DNA of 38,398 bases. It comes from Novosphingobium pokkalii (GTDB lineage Bacteria; Pseudomonadota; Alphaproteobacteria; Sphingomonadales; Sphingomonadaceae). The stretch lies in NCBI RefSeq assembly GCF_014652855.1, contig NZ_BMZP01000026.1, positions 6,585 through 44,982 of the forward strand, read 5' to 3'. Numbering within the stretch: position 1 is the stretch's first letter; each line of letters starts with the position of its first letter. The notes beneath the pieces are model-generated. The model did no database searches and had not been told where the DNA came from. It was given only the letters and a program-made list of their open reading frames with translations. The translations under genes were made by a program, and so were the position numbers. This document shows positions 7,944 to 16,376 of this stretch, piece by piece.

Positions 7944-10900
7944 TGTTCGACACAGTCCTGATCGCCAATCGCGGCGCGATCGCCACCCGCATCATCCGCA
8001 CCTTGCGCCAGATGGGCCTGCGCTCGGTGGCGGTCTATTCGCAGGCGGACGAAGCTTCGGCTCATGTTGCCCTGGCCGACGAGGCGGTGTGCATCGGCCC
8101 GGCGCGCGCCAGCGAGAGCTATCTCAACATCCCCGCGATCATCGCGGCGGCCAAGGCAACCGGCGCCGGCGCGATCCATCCCGGCTATGGCTTCCTGGCC
8201 GAAAACGTCGAATTCGCCGATGCCTGCGCGGCCGAGGGCATCGTGTTCATCGGGCCGACGGCGGACAATATCCGCACCTTCGGCCTCAAGCATAGCGCGC
8301 GCGAACTGGCCAAGGCGCATGGCGTGCCGCTGGCGCCGGGCAGCGACCTTTTGACCAGCGAGGACGAGGCCATCGGCGCGGCGGCCGCGATCGGCTATCC
8401 GATCATGCTCAAGGCCACGGCCGGCGGCGGCGGCATCGGCATGCGCGTGTGCGAAACCGAAGCCGACGTGCGCGAAGGCTTTGCCACCGTGGCGCGCCTG
8501 GGCCAGAGCAATTTCGGCGATGCCGGCGTGTTCCTGGAACGCTACGTGCGCCGCGCCCGCCACGTCGAAGTGCAGATCTTCGGCGATGGCCAGGGCCGCA
8601 TCGTTGCCCTCGGCGAACGCGATTGCTCGCTCCAGCGCCGCAACCAGAAAGTGGTGGAAGAAGCGCCCGCGCCGCACTTGCCCGAAAGCGTGCGCGCCGA
8701 TCTCTATGCCGCGGCCATCCGCCTGGGCGAAGCGGCGCGCTATCGTTCTGCCGGCACGGTCGAATTTCTCTACGATTCCGACCGCAAGGAATTCTTTTTC
8801 CTGGAAATGAACACCCGGCTCCAGGTCGAGCACGGCGTGACCGAAGAAGTCATGGGCATCGACCTGGTCGAATGGATGGTGCGCGGCGGGGCGGGCGATT
8901 TCGCGTTCCTCGATGCCGCACCGACCACGCCCAGCGGCCATTCGGTGCAGGTGCGGCTCTATGCCGAAGATCCCGCGCTCGATTACCGGCCCACTTCGGG
9001 CACGCTGACCGCCGTGACTTTTCCGGCCGATATCCGCGCCGAAACCTGGGTCATGGCCGGCAGCGAGATCAGCGCCTGGTACGATCCCATGCTGGCCAAG
9101 CTGATTGTCCATGGCCCCACGCGCGACGCCGCCGTCGCGGCCATGCAGCAGGCGCTGGCAGCCACGCGGGTCGATGGCATCGAAACCAACTTGCGCTGGC
9201 TGCGCCAGGTGGTGGCGAGCGAGGCCTTCACCAGCGGCGAGGTCTCCACCCGCGTGCTCGATACGATCCAGTTCGTGCCCGCCAGCCTGCGCGTGATCGC
9301 CGGGGGCACCGCGACGACGGTGCAGGACTGGCCGGGCCGCCAGCACTTGTGGGCCGTGGGCGTGCCGCCTTCCGGGCCGATGGACGACCAGTCGTTCCGC
9401 CTCGGCAACCGCCTGCTGGGCAATCCCGAAGGCATGGCCGGGCTGGAAATGACTCACACCGGGCCGACCCTGGCGTTCTCCGCGCCGGCGCGCATCTGCC
9501 TGACCGGGGCCGATTTCGGCGCCACGCTCGATGGCGTGGCCGTGCCGCTGGGCCAGGTGGTGGATGTGGCCGCCGGGCAGACGCTGGCCACCGGCCGCAC
9601 GCGCGGCGGCGGCATGCGCGGCTACCTGCTCATCGCCGGCGGACTGGACATCGCGCCCTATCTGGGCAGCCGGGCCACGTTTGAACTGGGCCAGTTCGGC
9701 GGCCATGCCGCGCGGCGCCTGGTGGCGGGAGACGTGCTGCATCTGGGCCAGCAGGCCACCAGCGATCCCCTGCCCGGCGTGAGCCTGCCCGCCATGGGCA
9801 CGGATTGGACCTTGCGCGTGCTCTATGGCCCGCATGGCGCGCCCGATTTCTTTACCGATGCCGATATCGCCATGGTCGTCGGCGCCGATTGGCAGGTGCA
9901 CTACAATTCCAACCGCACCGGGGTGCGCCTGATCGGCCCCAAGCCGCAATGGGCGCGCGCCGATGGCGGCGAGGCCGGGCTGCATCCCTCCAACATCCAC
10001 GACAATCCCTATGCCATCGGCGCGGTGGATTTCACCGGTGACATGCCGATCATCCTGGGGCCGGATGGTCCCTCGCTGGGCGGGTTCGTCTGCCCCTTCG
10101 TGGTGATCGCGGCCGATCGCTGGAAGATCGGCCAGCTCGTGCCCGGTGATCGCCTGCGCTTCGTGCCGGTGTCCATCGCCGACGCGCAAGCCGCCGATGC
10201 GGCGCAGCGCGCGCTGGTGGCCGATGGCACGGCCCCTGCACTGCGCCCGGCGCGCGAGATCGAGACGCTTTCACCGATCCTCGCGGAAATCGCCGGCCAG
10301 GGCACCCGGCCACGCACGGTCTATCGCCAGCAGGGCGATCGCAACATCCTGGTGGAATACGGCCCGATCACGCTCGATATCGAGCTGCGCATTCGCGTCC
10401 ACGCCTTGATGACCGAGCTGGAGCGCATGGCCTTGCCCGGCGTGATCGACGTGGTTCCCGGCATCCGCTCGCTCCAGGTCCATTTCGATGGCCTGGGCCT
10501 TGATCAACAGGCGATGCTGGCCGCGCTGATCGAGGCGGAGGAGCGCCTGGGCGATCTGGAAGACTTCACCATCCCCTCGCGCATCGTCCACCTGCCGCTG
10601 AGCTGGCGCGATCCGGCGACACTGGAGACCATCCAGAAGTACATGGGCGCGGTGCGCGACGATGCCCCATGGTGCCCGGACAATATCGAGTTCATCCGCC
10701 GCATCAACGGCTTGCCCGATACGGCGGCGGTCGAGAACCTGATCTTCGAGGCCAATTACCTGGTCATGGGGCTGGGTGACGTCTACCTCGGCGCGCCCGT
10801 CGCCACCCCGGTCGATCCGCGCCACCGCCTGGTCACCACCAAGTACAACCCGGCGCGCACCTGGACGCCGCCCAATGTCGTGGGCATCGGCGGGGCCTAT

Positions 10901-11539
10901 ATGTGCATCTATGGCATGGAAGGGCCGGGCGGCTACCAGTTGTTCGGCCGCACCATCCAGGTGTGGAACACCCACCGCCAGACCGACGCCTTCATCGAAG
11001 GCAAACCCTGGCTGCTGCGCTTCTTCGACCAGATCCGGTTCTATCCGGTGAGCGCGGAAGACCTGGTGGAATGGCGCCGCGATTTCCCCACCGGACGGCG
11101 GTCGATCCGGATCGAGCCCTCGGAATTCCGCCTGGCCGATTACCGCCGGTTCCTGGCCGACAACGCCGCCGAAATCGCCGCGTTCGAGGCGCGACGCCAG
11201 GCCGCCTTTGACGAGGAACGCGCCGATTGGCAGCGCCGCGGTGAATTCGATCGCGTGACCGACCTGGCCGACGCCGACGCGCCGATGGCAGGCGCGGTGG
11301 ACGTGCCCGATGGTGCCGACCTGGTCGAAGCGCCATTTGGCGGCAGCGTGTGGAAGCTGCTGGTGGCCGAGGGCGATGAAGTGAAAGCGGGCGATACCAT
11401 CGCCGTGCTGGAGGCGATGAAGATGGAATGCGCGGTGGAAAGCCCCGGCAGCGGCGTGGTTGCCGCGCTCTACATGCAGGAAAAGCAGGCGCTGCAACCC
11501 GGCGCGCCGATGCTCGCCCTGCGGCGCCACGCGGCATGA
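7940..11539 (+). CDS. Biotin-dependent guanidine/urea carboxylase
   Basis: 1199-aa single-chain biotin carboxylase that carboxylates urea (to allophanate) or guanidine (to carboxyguanidine) with ATP and bicarbonate. Domain order: biotin carboxylase (about 1-450; KATAGGGGIGMRV near 158, EMNTRLQVEHGVTEE near 289), AHS2/KipA-like carboxyltransferase half (about 450-765; TTVQDWPGRQHLWAVGVPPSG), AHS1/KipI-like half (about 774-1085; GDRNILVEYG, GLGDVYLGAP, GIGGAYMCIYGMEGPGGYQ), and C-terminal BCCP (about 1130-1195) with biotinyl Lys1161 in EAMKMEC. Length matches bacterial urea carboxylases that lack a fused hydrolase. It overlaps its neighbours by ATGA at both ends. Linkage to the two DUF1989 genes favours guanidine as substrate; the active-site residue separating the two activities was not checked by alignment. 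Confidence 0.93.
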   Translation: MMFDTVLIANRGAIATRIIRTLRQMGLRSVAVYSQADEASAHVALADEAVCIGPARASESYLNIPAIIAAAKATGAGAIHPGYGFLAENVEFADACAAEGIVFIGPTADNIRTFGLKHSARELAKAHGVPLAPGSDLLTSEDEAIGAAAAIGYPIMLKATAGGGGIGMRVCETEADVREGFATVARLGQSNFGDAGVFLERYVRRARHVEVQIFGDGQGRIVALGERDCSLQRRNQKVVEEAPAPHLPESVRADLYAAAIRLGEAARYRSAGTVEFLYDSDRKEFFFLEMNTRLQVEHGVTEEVMGIDLVEWMVRGGAGDFAFLDAAPTTPSGHSVQVRLYAEDPALDYRPTSGTLTAVTFPADIRAETWVMAGSEISAWYDPMLAKLIVHGPTRDAAVAAMQQALAATRVDGIETNLRWLRQVVASEAFTSGEVSTRVLDTIQFVPASLRVIAGGTATTVQDWPGRQHLWAVGVPPSGPMDDQSFRLGNRLLGNPEGMAGLEMTHTGPTLAFSAPARICLTGADFGATLDGVAVPLGQVVDVAAGQTLATGRTRGGGMRGYLLIAGGLDIAPYLGSRATFELGQFGGHAARRLVAGDVLHLGQQATSDPLPGVSLPAMGTDWTLRVLYGPHGAPDFFTDADIAMVVGADWQVHYNSNRTGVRLIGPKPQWARADGGEAGLHPSNIHDNPYAIGAVDFTGDMPIILGPDGPSLGGFVCPFVVIAADRWKIGQLVPGDRLRFVPVSIADAQAADAAQRALVADGTAPALRPAREIETLSPILAEIAGQGTRPRTVYRQQGDRNILVEYGPITLDIELRIRVHALMTELERMALPGVIDVVPGIRSLQVHFDGLGLDQQAMLAALIEAEERLGDLEDFTIPSRIVHLPLSWRDPATLETIQKYMGAVRDDAPWCPDNIEFIRRINGLPDTAAVENLIFEANYLVMGLGDVYLGAPVATPVDPRHRLVTTKYNPARTWTPPNVVGIGGAYMCIYGMEGPGGYQLFGRTIQVWNTHRQTDAFIEGKPWLLRFFDQIRFYPVSAEDLVEWRRDFPTGRRSIRIEPSEFRLADYRRFLADNAAEIAAFEARRQAAFDEERADWQRRGEFDRVTDLADADAPMAGAVDVPDGADLVEAPFGGSVWKLLVAEGDEVKAGDTIAVLEAMKMECAVESPGSGVVAALYMQEKQALQPGAPMLALRRHAA

Positions 11540-13305
11540 GTGCGCCGCGCCTTTCGGCCGGCGCCCTGGCCGCCGCGATCCAGGCCGGGGAAACCACCGC
11601 GCTGGCCGTGATGGAGCAGACCCTGGCGCGCATCGCGGCCTATGACGCGGTGCAGCCGCAAGTCTGGATCGCCCGTGCCGACGATGCCACCCTGCTCGCT
11701 GCGGCCCGCGCCGTGGATGCGCGCGTGGCGGCCGGTGAAACGCTGCCGCTCGCCGGCGTGCCCTTTGCGGTGAAGGACAATATCGACGTGGCGGGCCTGG
11801 CCACCACCGCCGCCTGCCCCGCCTTTGCCTATGCTCCCGAACACTCTGCCACGGTGGTGGCGCGCCTGGAAGCAGCCGGCGCGATCTGCGTCGGCAAGAC
11901 CAACCTTGACCAGTTTGCCACGGGCCTCGTCGGCACGCGCAGCCCTTATGGCATTCCGCGCAATGCCAGCAATCTGGCCTATGTTTCGGGCGGCTCCAGT
12001 TCGGGTTCGTCCATCGCCGTGGCGGCCGGGCTGGTGCCGTTCGCGCTGGGCACCGATACCGCCGGTTCGGGCCGCGTACCCGCCGCGTTCAACCATCTTG
12101 TCGGCATGAAACCCACCAAGGGCCGCTGGTCCACGCAAGGGCTGGTGCCGGCCTGCCGCTCGCTCGATTGCATTTCGGTGTTCACCGCCGACACGGTCGA
12201 TGCGCGCCTGGTGGACAGCGTTGTGGCTGGTTACGACGCCACCGATCCCTGGTCCAAGTCCTTGGCCGACAAGCCGATTGCCGGCCGCGTGATCGGCGTG
12301 CCCAAGCGGCATCAGCGGCAGTGGTTTGGAGACGCCGAATCCGAATATCTCTATGACCGCGCTCTGGAAAAGCTGCGCGAAATCGGCACCTTGGTGGAAA
12401 TCGACTACGCCCCGCTGCAAGAGGCGGCGCTGCTGCTCTATGGCGGGCCGTGGGTGGCCGAACGCACGGCGGCACTTGCCGGCCTGCTGGCGGACGATCC
12501 CGAGGCGATCGATCCCACCGTGCGCGCCGTGGTCGAACCGGGGCTGGGCAAGAGCGCGGTCGAGCTGTTCAACGGTATCTATCGCCTGGCGGAACTGAAG
12601 CGCCACGCCGACCGCCTGTGGGACGAGGTCGATGCGCTCGCGTTCCCCACCACCGGCACGGCCTATCGCGTTGCCGAACTCCAGGCCGCGCCCATCGCGC
12701 TCAACAGCAACCTTGGGTTCTACACCAATTTCGTCAACCTGCTGGACATGGCCGCGCTGGCCGTGCCGGCGGGCGTGCGCGCCAATGCCACCGGCTTTGG
12801 CGTGACTCTGATCGGCCCGGCCGACAGCGATCGCGCGCTGCTCGATCTGGCCGACGCCTATCTCCAGGTGGCCGCCTTGCCACCCCCACCCCCGCTCGAT
12901 CTGGAGGGCAAGATGCAGACTGTGAAACTGGCCGTCGTTGGCGCGCACCTCAAGGACATGCCGCTGCACTGGCAATTGACCAGCCGCAACGCCACGTTCG
13001 TGGAAGCGACCACCACCGCGCCTGCCTACAAGCTCTATGCCATGGCCGACAGCGTGCCGCCCAAGCCGGCGCTGATCCATGCCGGAGACGATGGCGCGGC
13101 GATTGCGGTGGAAGTCTATGAACTCGGCGTTGCCGAATTCGGCAGCTTCACCGTGGAAGTGCCCGCGCCGCTGGCCATCGGCACGGTCACCTTGGCCGAC
13201 GGCAGCAGCGTGAAAGGCTTCGTCGCCGAACCGCGCGCGATTGCGGGCGCGGAAGACATCACCGCCTTGGGTGGCTGGCGCGCCTTTATCGCGCAGAAGG
13301 TTTGA
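11536..13305 (+). CDS. atzF: Allophanate hydrolase
   Basis: 589-aa amidase-family enzyme that hydrolyses allophanate to two CO2 and two NH3, the last nitrogen-releasing step. It starts with an ATGA overlap on the carboxylase stop. The N-terminal amidase-signature domain (about 1-450) contains the Ser-cisSer-Lys triad: Lys80 (PFAVKDN), a serine in the SGGSSSGSS run (about Ser155), and nucleophile Ser178 (GTDTAGSGR). The C-terminal domain (about 465-589; MQTVKLAVVGAHLKDMPLHW) is the small allophanate-hydrolase C-domain found in AtzF and in the hydrolase half of yeast urea amidolyase. It is full length and intact. It serves equally in a urea-carboxylase or a guanidine-carboxylase pathway, so it does not distinguish them. 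Confidence 0.94.
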   Translation: MSAPRLSAGALAAAIQAGETTALAVMEQTLARIAAYDAVQPQVWIARADDATLLAAARAVDARVAAGETLPLAGVPFAVKDNIDVAGLATTAACPAFAYAPEHSATVVARLEAAGAICVGKTNLDQFATGLVGTRSPYGIPRNASNLAYVSGGSSSGSSIAVAAGLVPFALGTDTAGSGRVPAAFNHLVGMKPTKGRWSTQGLVPACRSLDCISVFTADTVDARLVDSVVAGYDATDPWSKSLADKPIAGRVIGVPKRHQRQWFGDAESEYLYDRALEKLREIGTLVEIDYAPLQEAALLLYGGPWVAERTAALAGLLADDPEAIDPTVRAVVEPGLGKSAVELFNGIYRLAELKRHADRLWDEVDALAFPTTGTAYRVAELQAAPIALNSNLGFYTNFVNLLDMAALAVPAGVRANATGFGVTLIGPADSDRALLDLADAYLQVAALPPPPPLDLEGKMQTVKLAVVGAHLKDMPLHWQLTSRNATFVEATTTAPAYKLYAMADSVPPKPALIHAGDDGAAIAVEVYELGVAEFGSFTVEVPAPLAIGTVTLADGSSVKGFVAEPRAIAGAEDITALGGWRAFIAQKV

Positions 13306-13317
13306 ACCCAAACACCG

Positions 13318-13405
13318 CGTCACCCCGGGCCTGCCCCGGGGCCCCGCTTGCTTTGGGCGGCGGGAAAGGAAGCAAGCTGGACCCCGGATCAAGTCCGGGG
13401 TGACG
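13318..13405. repeat. REP-like 36-bp imperfect inverted repeat
   Basis: The left arm (13318-13353, starting CGTCACCCCGG) and the right arm (13370-13405, ending CCGGGGTGACG) are close inverse complements over about 36 bp with a 16-nt loop. The right arm carries the GGATCAAGTCCGGGG motif often seen in intergenic palindromes of alphaproteobacteria. It lies between the allophanate hydrolase stop and the next gene. As RNA it would form a long stem that could end or stabilise the operon transcript. No U-tract follows. Confidence 0.8.
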
Positions 13406-13421
13406 AAGAGGACGAAAGCCG

Positions 13422-14354
13422 ATGAAGCGCCTTGTTGCCGCCACGCTCCTGACTCTCGCGCCATTGGCCGCCCCCTTGGCCGCCAACGCCGCGCCCAAGC
13501 CGGTGGTGCTGCAAGTGCCCGGCTTTGCCGATTTCCTTGCCGTGGATGGCGATACCGTCTGGGCCACCAACCGGGGCCGGGTGGAGCAATGGTCGCTCAA
13601 GGGGCTGAAGGCGAGCGTGCCGCTTGCCCATCCCTGCGGCGGCATGGCGCTGGCCGATGGCGCGCTGTGGGTCGCCAATTGCGCCGATCGCACGGTCAAC
13701 CGCATCGACACCAGAACCGGCAAGCTCGTCGCCACGATTGCCAGCGGGATCGCCAACGACAAGGAAGGCGAACTCAATGTCGTGGCCGGGGCCGGTTCGA
13801 TCTGGGTGGCCAGCGATGCCAAGGGCGTGGTGGCGCGCATCGATCCGGCGACCAACGCGGTTGTCGCCACTGTCCCGGTCGATCCCGGTTCGTGGTACAT
13901 GGCCTATGGCGAAGGCGCCGTCTGGGTGGTCAGCGCCGCGCAGCAGAGCCTGCAACGCATCGATCCGGCCACCAACAGCGTGACCGCGCGCACCCCGCTG
14001 GGCAAGGCGCCGGGCTTCCTCGCCGCCGGGGAAGGCAGCGTCTGGGTGCAGGAACAGGGCGATGGCACGCTGGCCCGCGTCGATCCGCAGACCGGCGCCC
14101 TGCTCGGCCGGGTGAAAGTGGGCGCCAACCTCAAGTGGGGCGATATCGACACCGGCGCGGGCAAAGTGTGGCTGCGCACCACCGATGACCAGGTCTTTGC
14201 CGTGATCGACGCCAGGACCATGGCGATCAAGGCGCGGGTGGGCAAGCCGGCGGGCAGCGGCGGCCTGCGCTTCAGCCCGGCGGGCATCTGGACGTCTGCC
14301 CACGATGCCCACACGCTCACCTGGTGGCCCAGGCCCTCTGCTTACGGCAAGTAA
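13422..14354 (+). CDS. Secreted beta-propeller (YVTN/NHL-like) protein
   Basis: 310-aa protein. ATG 13422 is preceded by GAGGA at about 9 nt. A clear Sec signal (MKRLVAATLLTLAPLAAPLA, then ANA-A, cleavage near residue 24) is followed by about six repeats of roughly 40 residues, each with a 'G..VWV......L.RIDP.T..V' pattern (for example AGSIWVASDAKGVVARIDP and EGAVWVVSAAQQSLQRIDP). This is typical of a periplasmic or extracellular beta-propeller. No catalytic motif is visible. It sits after the REP-like repeat, so it may be read through from the operon or have its own promoter. Possible roles include ligand binding or a streptogramin-lyase-like fold; function is not known. Confidence 0.82.
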   Translation: MKRLVAATLLTLAPLAAPLAANAAPKPVVLQVPGFADFLAVDGDTVWATNRGRVEQWSLKGLKASVPLAHPCGGMALADGALWVANCADRTVNRIDTRTGKLVATIASGIANDKEGELNVVAGAGSIWVASDAKGVVARIDPATNAVVATVPVDPGSWYMAYGEGAVWVVSAAQQSLQRIDPATNSVTARTPLGKAPGFLAAGEGSVWVQEQGDGTLARVDPQTGALLGRVKVGANLKWGDIDTGAGKVWLRTTDDQVFAVIDARTMAIKARVGKPAGSGGLRFSPAGIWTSAHDAHTLTWWPRPSAYGK

Positions 14355-14363
14355 CGCAGGCGA

Positions 14364-15527
14364 TCAGGCCAGACGCTCCACGATCGTGACATTGGCGATC
14401 CCACCGCCTTCGCACATCGTCTGCAAGCCATAGCGCCCGCCCTGCGACGCCAGTGCATGCAGCAGCGTGGTCATCAGCTTGGTCCCCGATGCCCCCAGCG
14501 GGTGGCCCAGCGCAATCGCCCCGCCGCGCACGTTGAGCCGCGCGGGATCGGCACCCAGCGCCTGGAGCCAGGCCATCGGGATCGAGGCAAAGGCCTCGTT
14601 CACTTCAAACAGGTCGATCTCGTCCAGCCGCATGCCGGCGCGCTCCAGGGCGCGGCGGGTTGCCGGGATCGGCTCTTCCAGCATGATCACCGGATCGCCG
14701 GCGGTGACTGTCATGTTGACGATGCGCGCGATCGGGGTGAGGTTGAAGCGCTTGAGCGCCGCCGCGTTGGCGACCATCACGCCCGAGGCGCCGTCGGTCA
14801 TCTGGCTGGCATTGCCCGCAGTCAGCGAGCCGCCTTCGGTCAGGGTCTTGAGCCCGGCCAGCGCTTCAAGCGAAGCATCGGCGCGCACGCCTTCGTCGCG
14901 CGCAAAAAGCCCGGCAGCGGTCTGCACCGGCACGATCTCGGCATCAAAGTGCCCGGCGGCAATGGCCTCGGCAGCCTTGCGATGGCTGGCCAGGGCATAG
15001 GCGTCCATGCTCTCGCGGGTGAAACCATACTTGTCGGCAATCGCCTGCGCGCCGTGGAACTGGTTGAACGCGGGCACACCGAAACGCTCCTGCACCGATG
15101 TGGGCCAGGGGCCGACGCCCAGGCCCGCCGCTTCGTGCAGCGCCACGTTCGAGCCCATCGGCACGCGCGTCATGCTTTCCACGCCGGCGGCAATCACCAC
15201 ATCCTGCGTGCCGCTCATCACCGCCTGCGCGGCAAAATGCAGGGCCTGTTGTGAAGAGCCGCACTGCCGGTCGATCGTCACGCCCGGCACCGATTGCGGC
15301 AGGCTGGAGGCGAGCACGACATTGCGCGCCAGGGCGGAGCCCTGCTCGCCAGCCTGGGTCACGCAGCCCAGGATCACGTCGTCCACCCCGGCCGGGTCCA
15401 TGCCAGAGCGTTCGATCAGGGCGTCGAGCACGGTGGCGCCGAGATCGGCCGGGTGAACGCCGGACAAGGCGCCCTTGCGCCGCCCGCCGGCGGTACGGGC
15501 CGCCGCGACAATATAGGCTTCAGGCAT
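14364..15527 (-). CDS. Acetyl-CoA acyltransferase (thiolase)
   Basis: 387-aa thiolase, probably degradative (3-ketoacyl-CoA + CoA to acyl-CoA + acetyl- or propionyl-CoA). Cys89 in DRQCGSSQQAL is the acyl-binding nucleophile. The other conserved elements are NEAFA, GGAIALGHPLGASG (active His) and the C-terminal CEGGG with the second Cys. ATG 15527 has AAGGA about 10 nt upstream. It is the last gene of a minus-strand thiolase-SDR-thiolase operon, 43 bp after the SDR. Its 3' end converges with the beta-propeller gene with only 9 bp between stops and no visible terminator. It is closer in appearance to steroid/acyl-CoA thiolases of actinobacteria and sphingomonads (MPEAYIVAAARTAGGRRKG start) than to E. 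coli FadA, but the substrate is unknown. Confidence 0.93.
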   Translation of the reverse strand: MPEAYIVAAARTAGGRRKGALSGVHPADLGATVLDALIERSGMDPAGVDDVILGCVTQAGEQGSALARNVVLASSLPQSVPGVTIDRQCGSSQQALHFAAQAVMSGTQDVVIAAGVESMTRVPMGSNVALHEAAGLGVGPWPTSVQERFGVPAFNQFHGAQAIADKYGFTRESMDAYALASHRKAAEAIAAGHFDAEIVPVQTAAGLFARDEGVRADASLEALAGLKTLTEGGSLTAGNASQMTDGASGVMVANAAALKRFNLTPIARIVNMTVTAGDPVIMLEEPIPATRRALERAGMRLDEIDLFEVNEAFASIPMAWLQALGADPARLNVRGGAIALGHPLGASGTKLMTTLLHALASQGGRYGLQTMCEGGGIANVTIVERLA

Positions 15528-15570
15528 CGGTATTGAATCCTTGCAGCAAGAGGAAAGCGTGGCGGCGTAC

Positions 15571-16353
15571 TCAGCGCGGCGCCATGCGGATCGCGCCGTC
15601 GAGGCGCACGTCCTCGCCGTTGAAATAGCTGGTCTCGATCAGCGCCAGGGCAGCGGCGGCATATTCGTCCGGCCTGCCAAAGCGCTTGGGGAACGGCACC
15701 GAGGCGGCGAGCGCTTCCTTCACCGCGTCGGGCGCGCCGTTCATAAGCGGCGTATCAAAGATTCCCGGCAGGATGGTGTTGATGCGAATGCCGTCGTTCA
15801 TCAGATCGCGCGCGATCGGCAGGGTCATGCCCACGATCCCGCCCTTGGATGCCGAATAGGCGGCCTGGCCCATCTGCCCGTCCTCGGCGGCAACCGACGC
15901 GGTCATGACGATCGCGCTGCGCTCGCCGTCCTCGCCCGGCTCCAGCGTGAGCATGCCGGCTGCGGCCTTGGCCACGCAGCGGAAAGTGCCGATCAGGTTG
16001 ACCTGGATCACCGCAGTAAAGGCATCGAGCGGGAAATGGCTGATCGATCCGTCCTTGCGCGAACGCGACGCCGTCTTGGCGGGAAAGCCGATGCCCGCGC
16101 AGCACACCAGGACGTTTTCCTGGCCATGGGCGGCGCGGGCGGACGCGAACGCAGCATCGACCGAAGCTTCGTCGGTTACGTCCACTTCAACGAAATGGCC
16201 CCCGATCGTGCGGGCCATGGCTTCGCCCAGTTCGGCATTGCGATCGAACAGCGTCACCTTGGCGCCGCGCGCGGCCAGCGCCCGTGCCGTGGCGGCGCCC
16301 AGGCCGGATGCGCCGCCGGTGACGATGGCGACAGTGGCAGGTCCAACGTTCAT
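15571..16353 (-). CDS. Short-chain dehydrogenase, 3-hydroxyacyl-CoA dehydrogenase type II-like
   Basis: 260-aa classical SDR. ATG 16353 is chosen because AGAGGA lies just upstream and the Rossmann glycine motif TGGASGLG (12-19) then sits at the normal place. Acidic Asp37 after the second strand favours NAD over NADP. The catalytic set is Ser153, Tyr166 and Lys170 (YSASKGG). The sequence CCAG (84-87) replaces the usual NNAG after strand 4. The layout resembles HSD17B10-type 3-hydroxyacyl-CoA dehydrogenases (NTILPGIFDTPLM). It sits between two thiolases, 23 bp after the first, so oxidation of a 3-hydroxyacyl-CoA before thiolysis is the natural role. Confidence 0.91.
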   Translation of the reverse strand: MNVGPATVAIVTGGASGLGAATARALAARGAKVTLFDRNAELGEAMARTIGGHFVEVDVTDEASVDAAFASARAAHGQENVLVCCAGIGFPAKTASRSRKDGSISHFPLDAFTAVIQVNLIGTFRCVAKAAAGMLTLEPGEDGERSAIVMTASVAAEDGQMGQAAYSASKGGIVGMTLPIARDLMNDGIRINTILPGIFDTPLMNGAPDAVKEALAASVPFPKRFGRPDEYAAAALALIETSYFNGEDVRLDGAIRMAPR

Positions 16354-16376
16354 GAAATTCCTCTCCCCCTTCGCGC

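Noticed and set aside
7661..10189. Long minus-strand open frame opposite the carboxylase
   Set aside because: It is antisense to clear DUF1989 and biotin carboxylase motifs, has repetitive H/A/G/R composition and no ribosome site.
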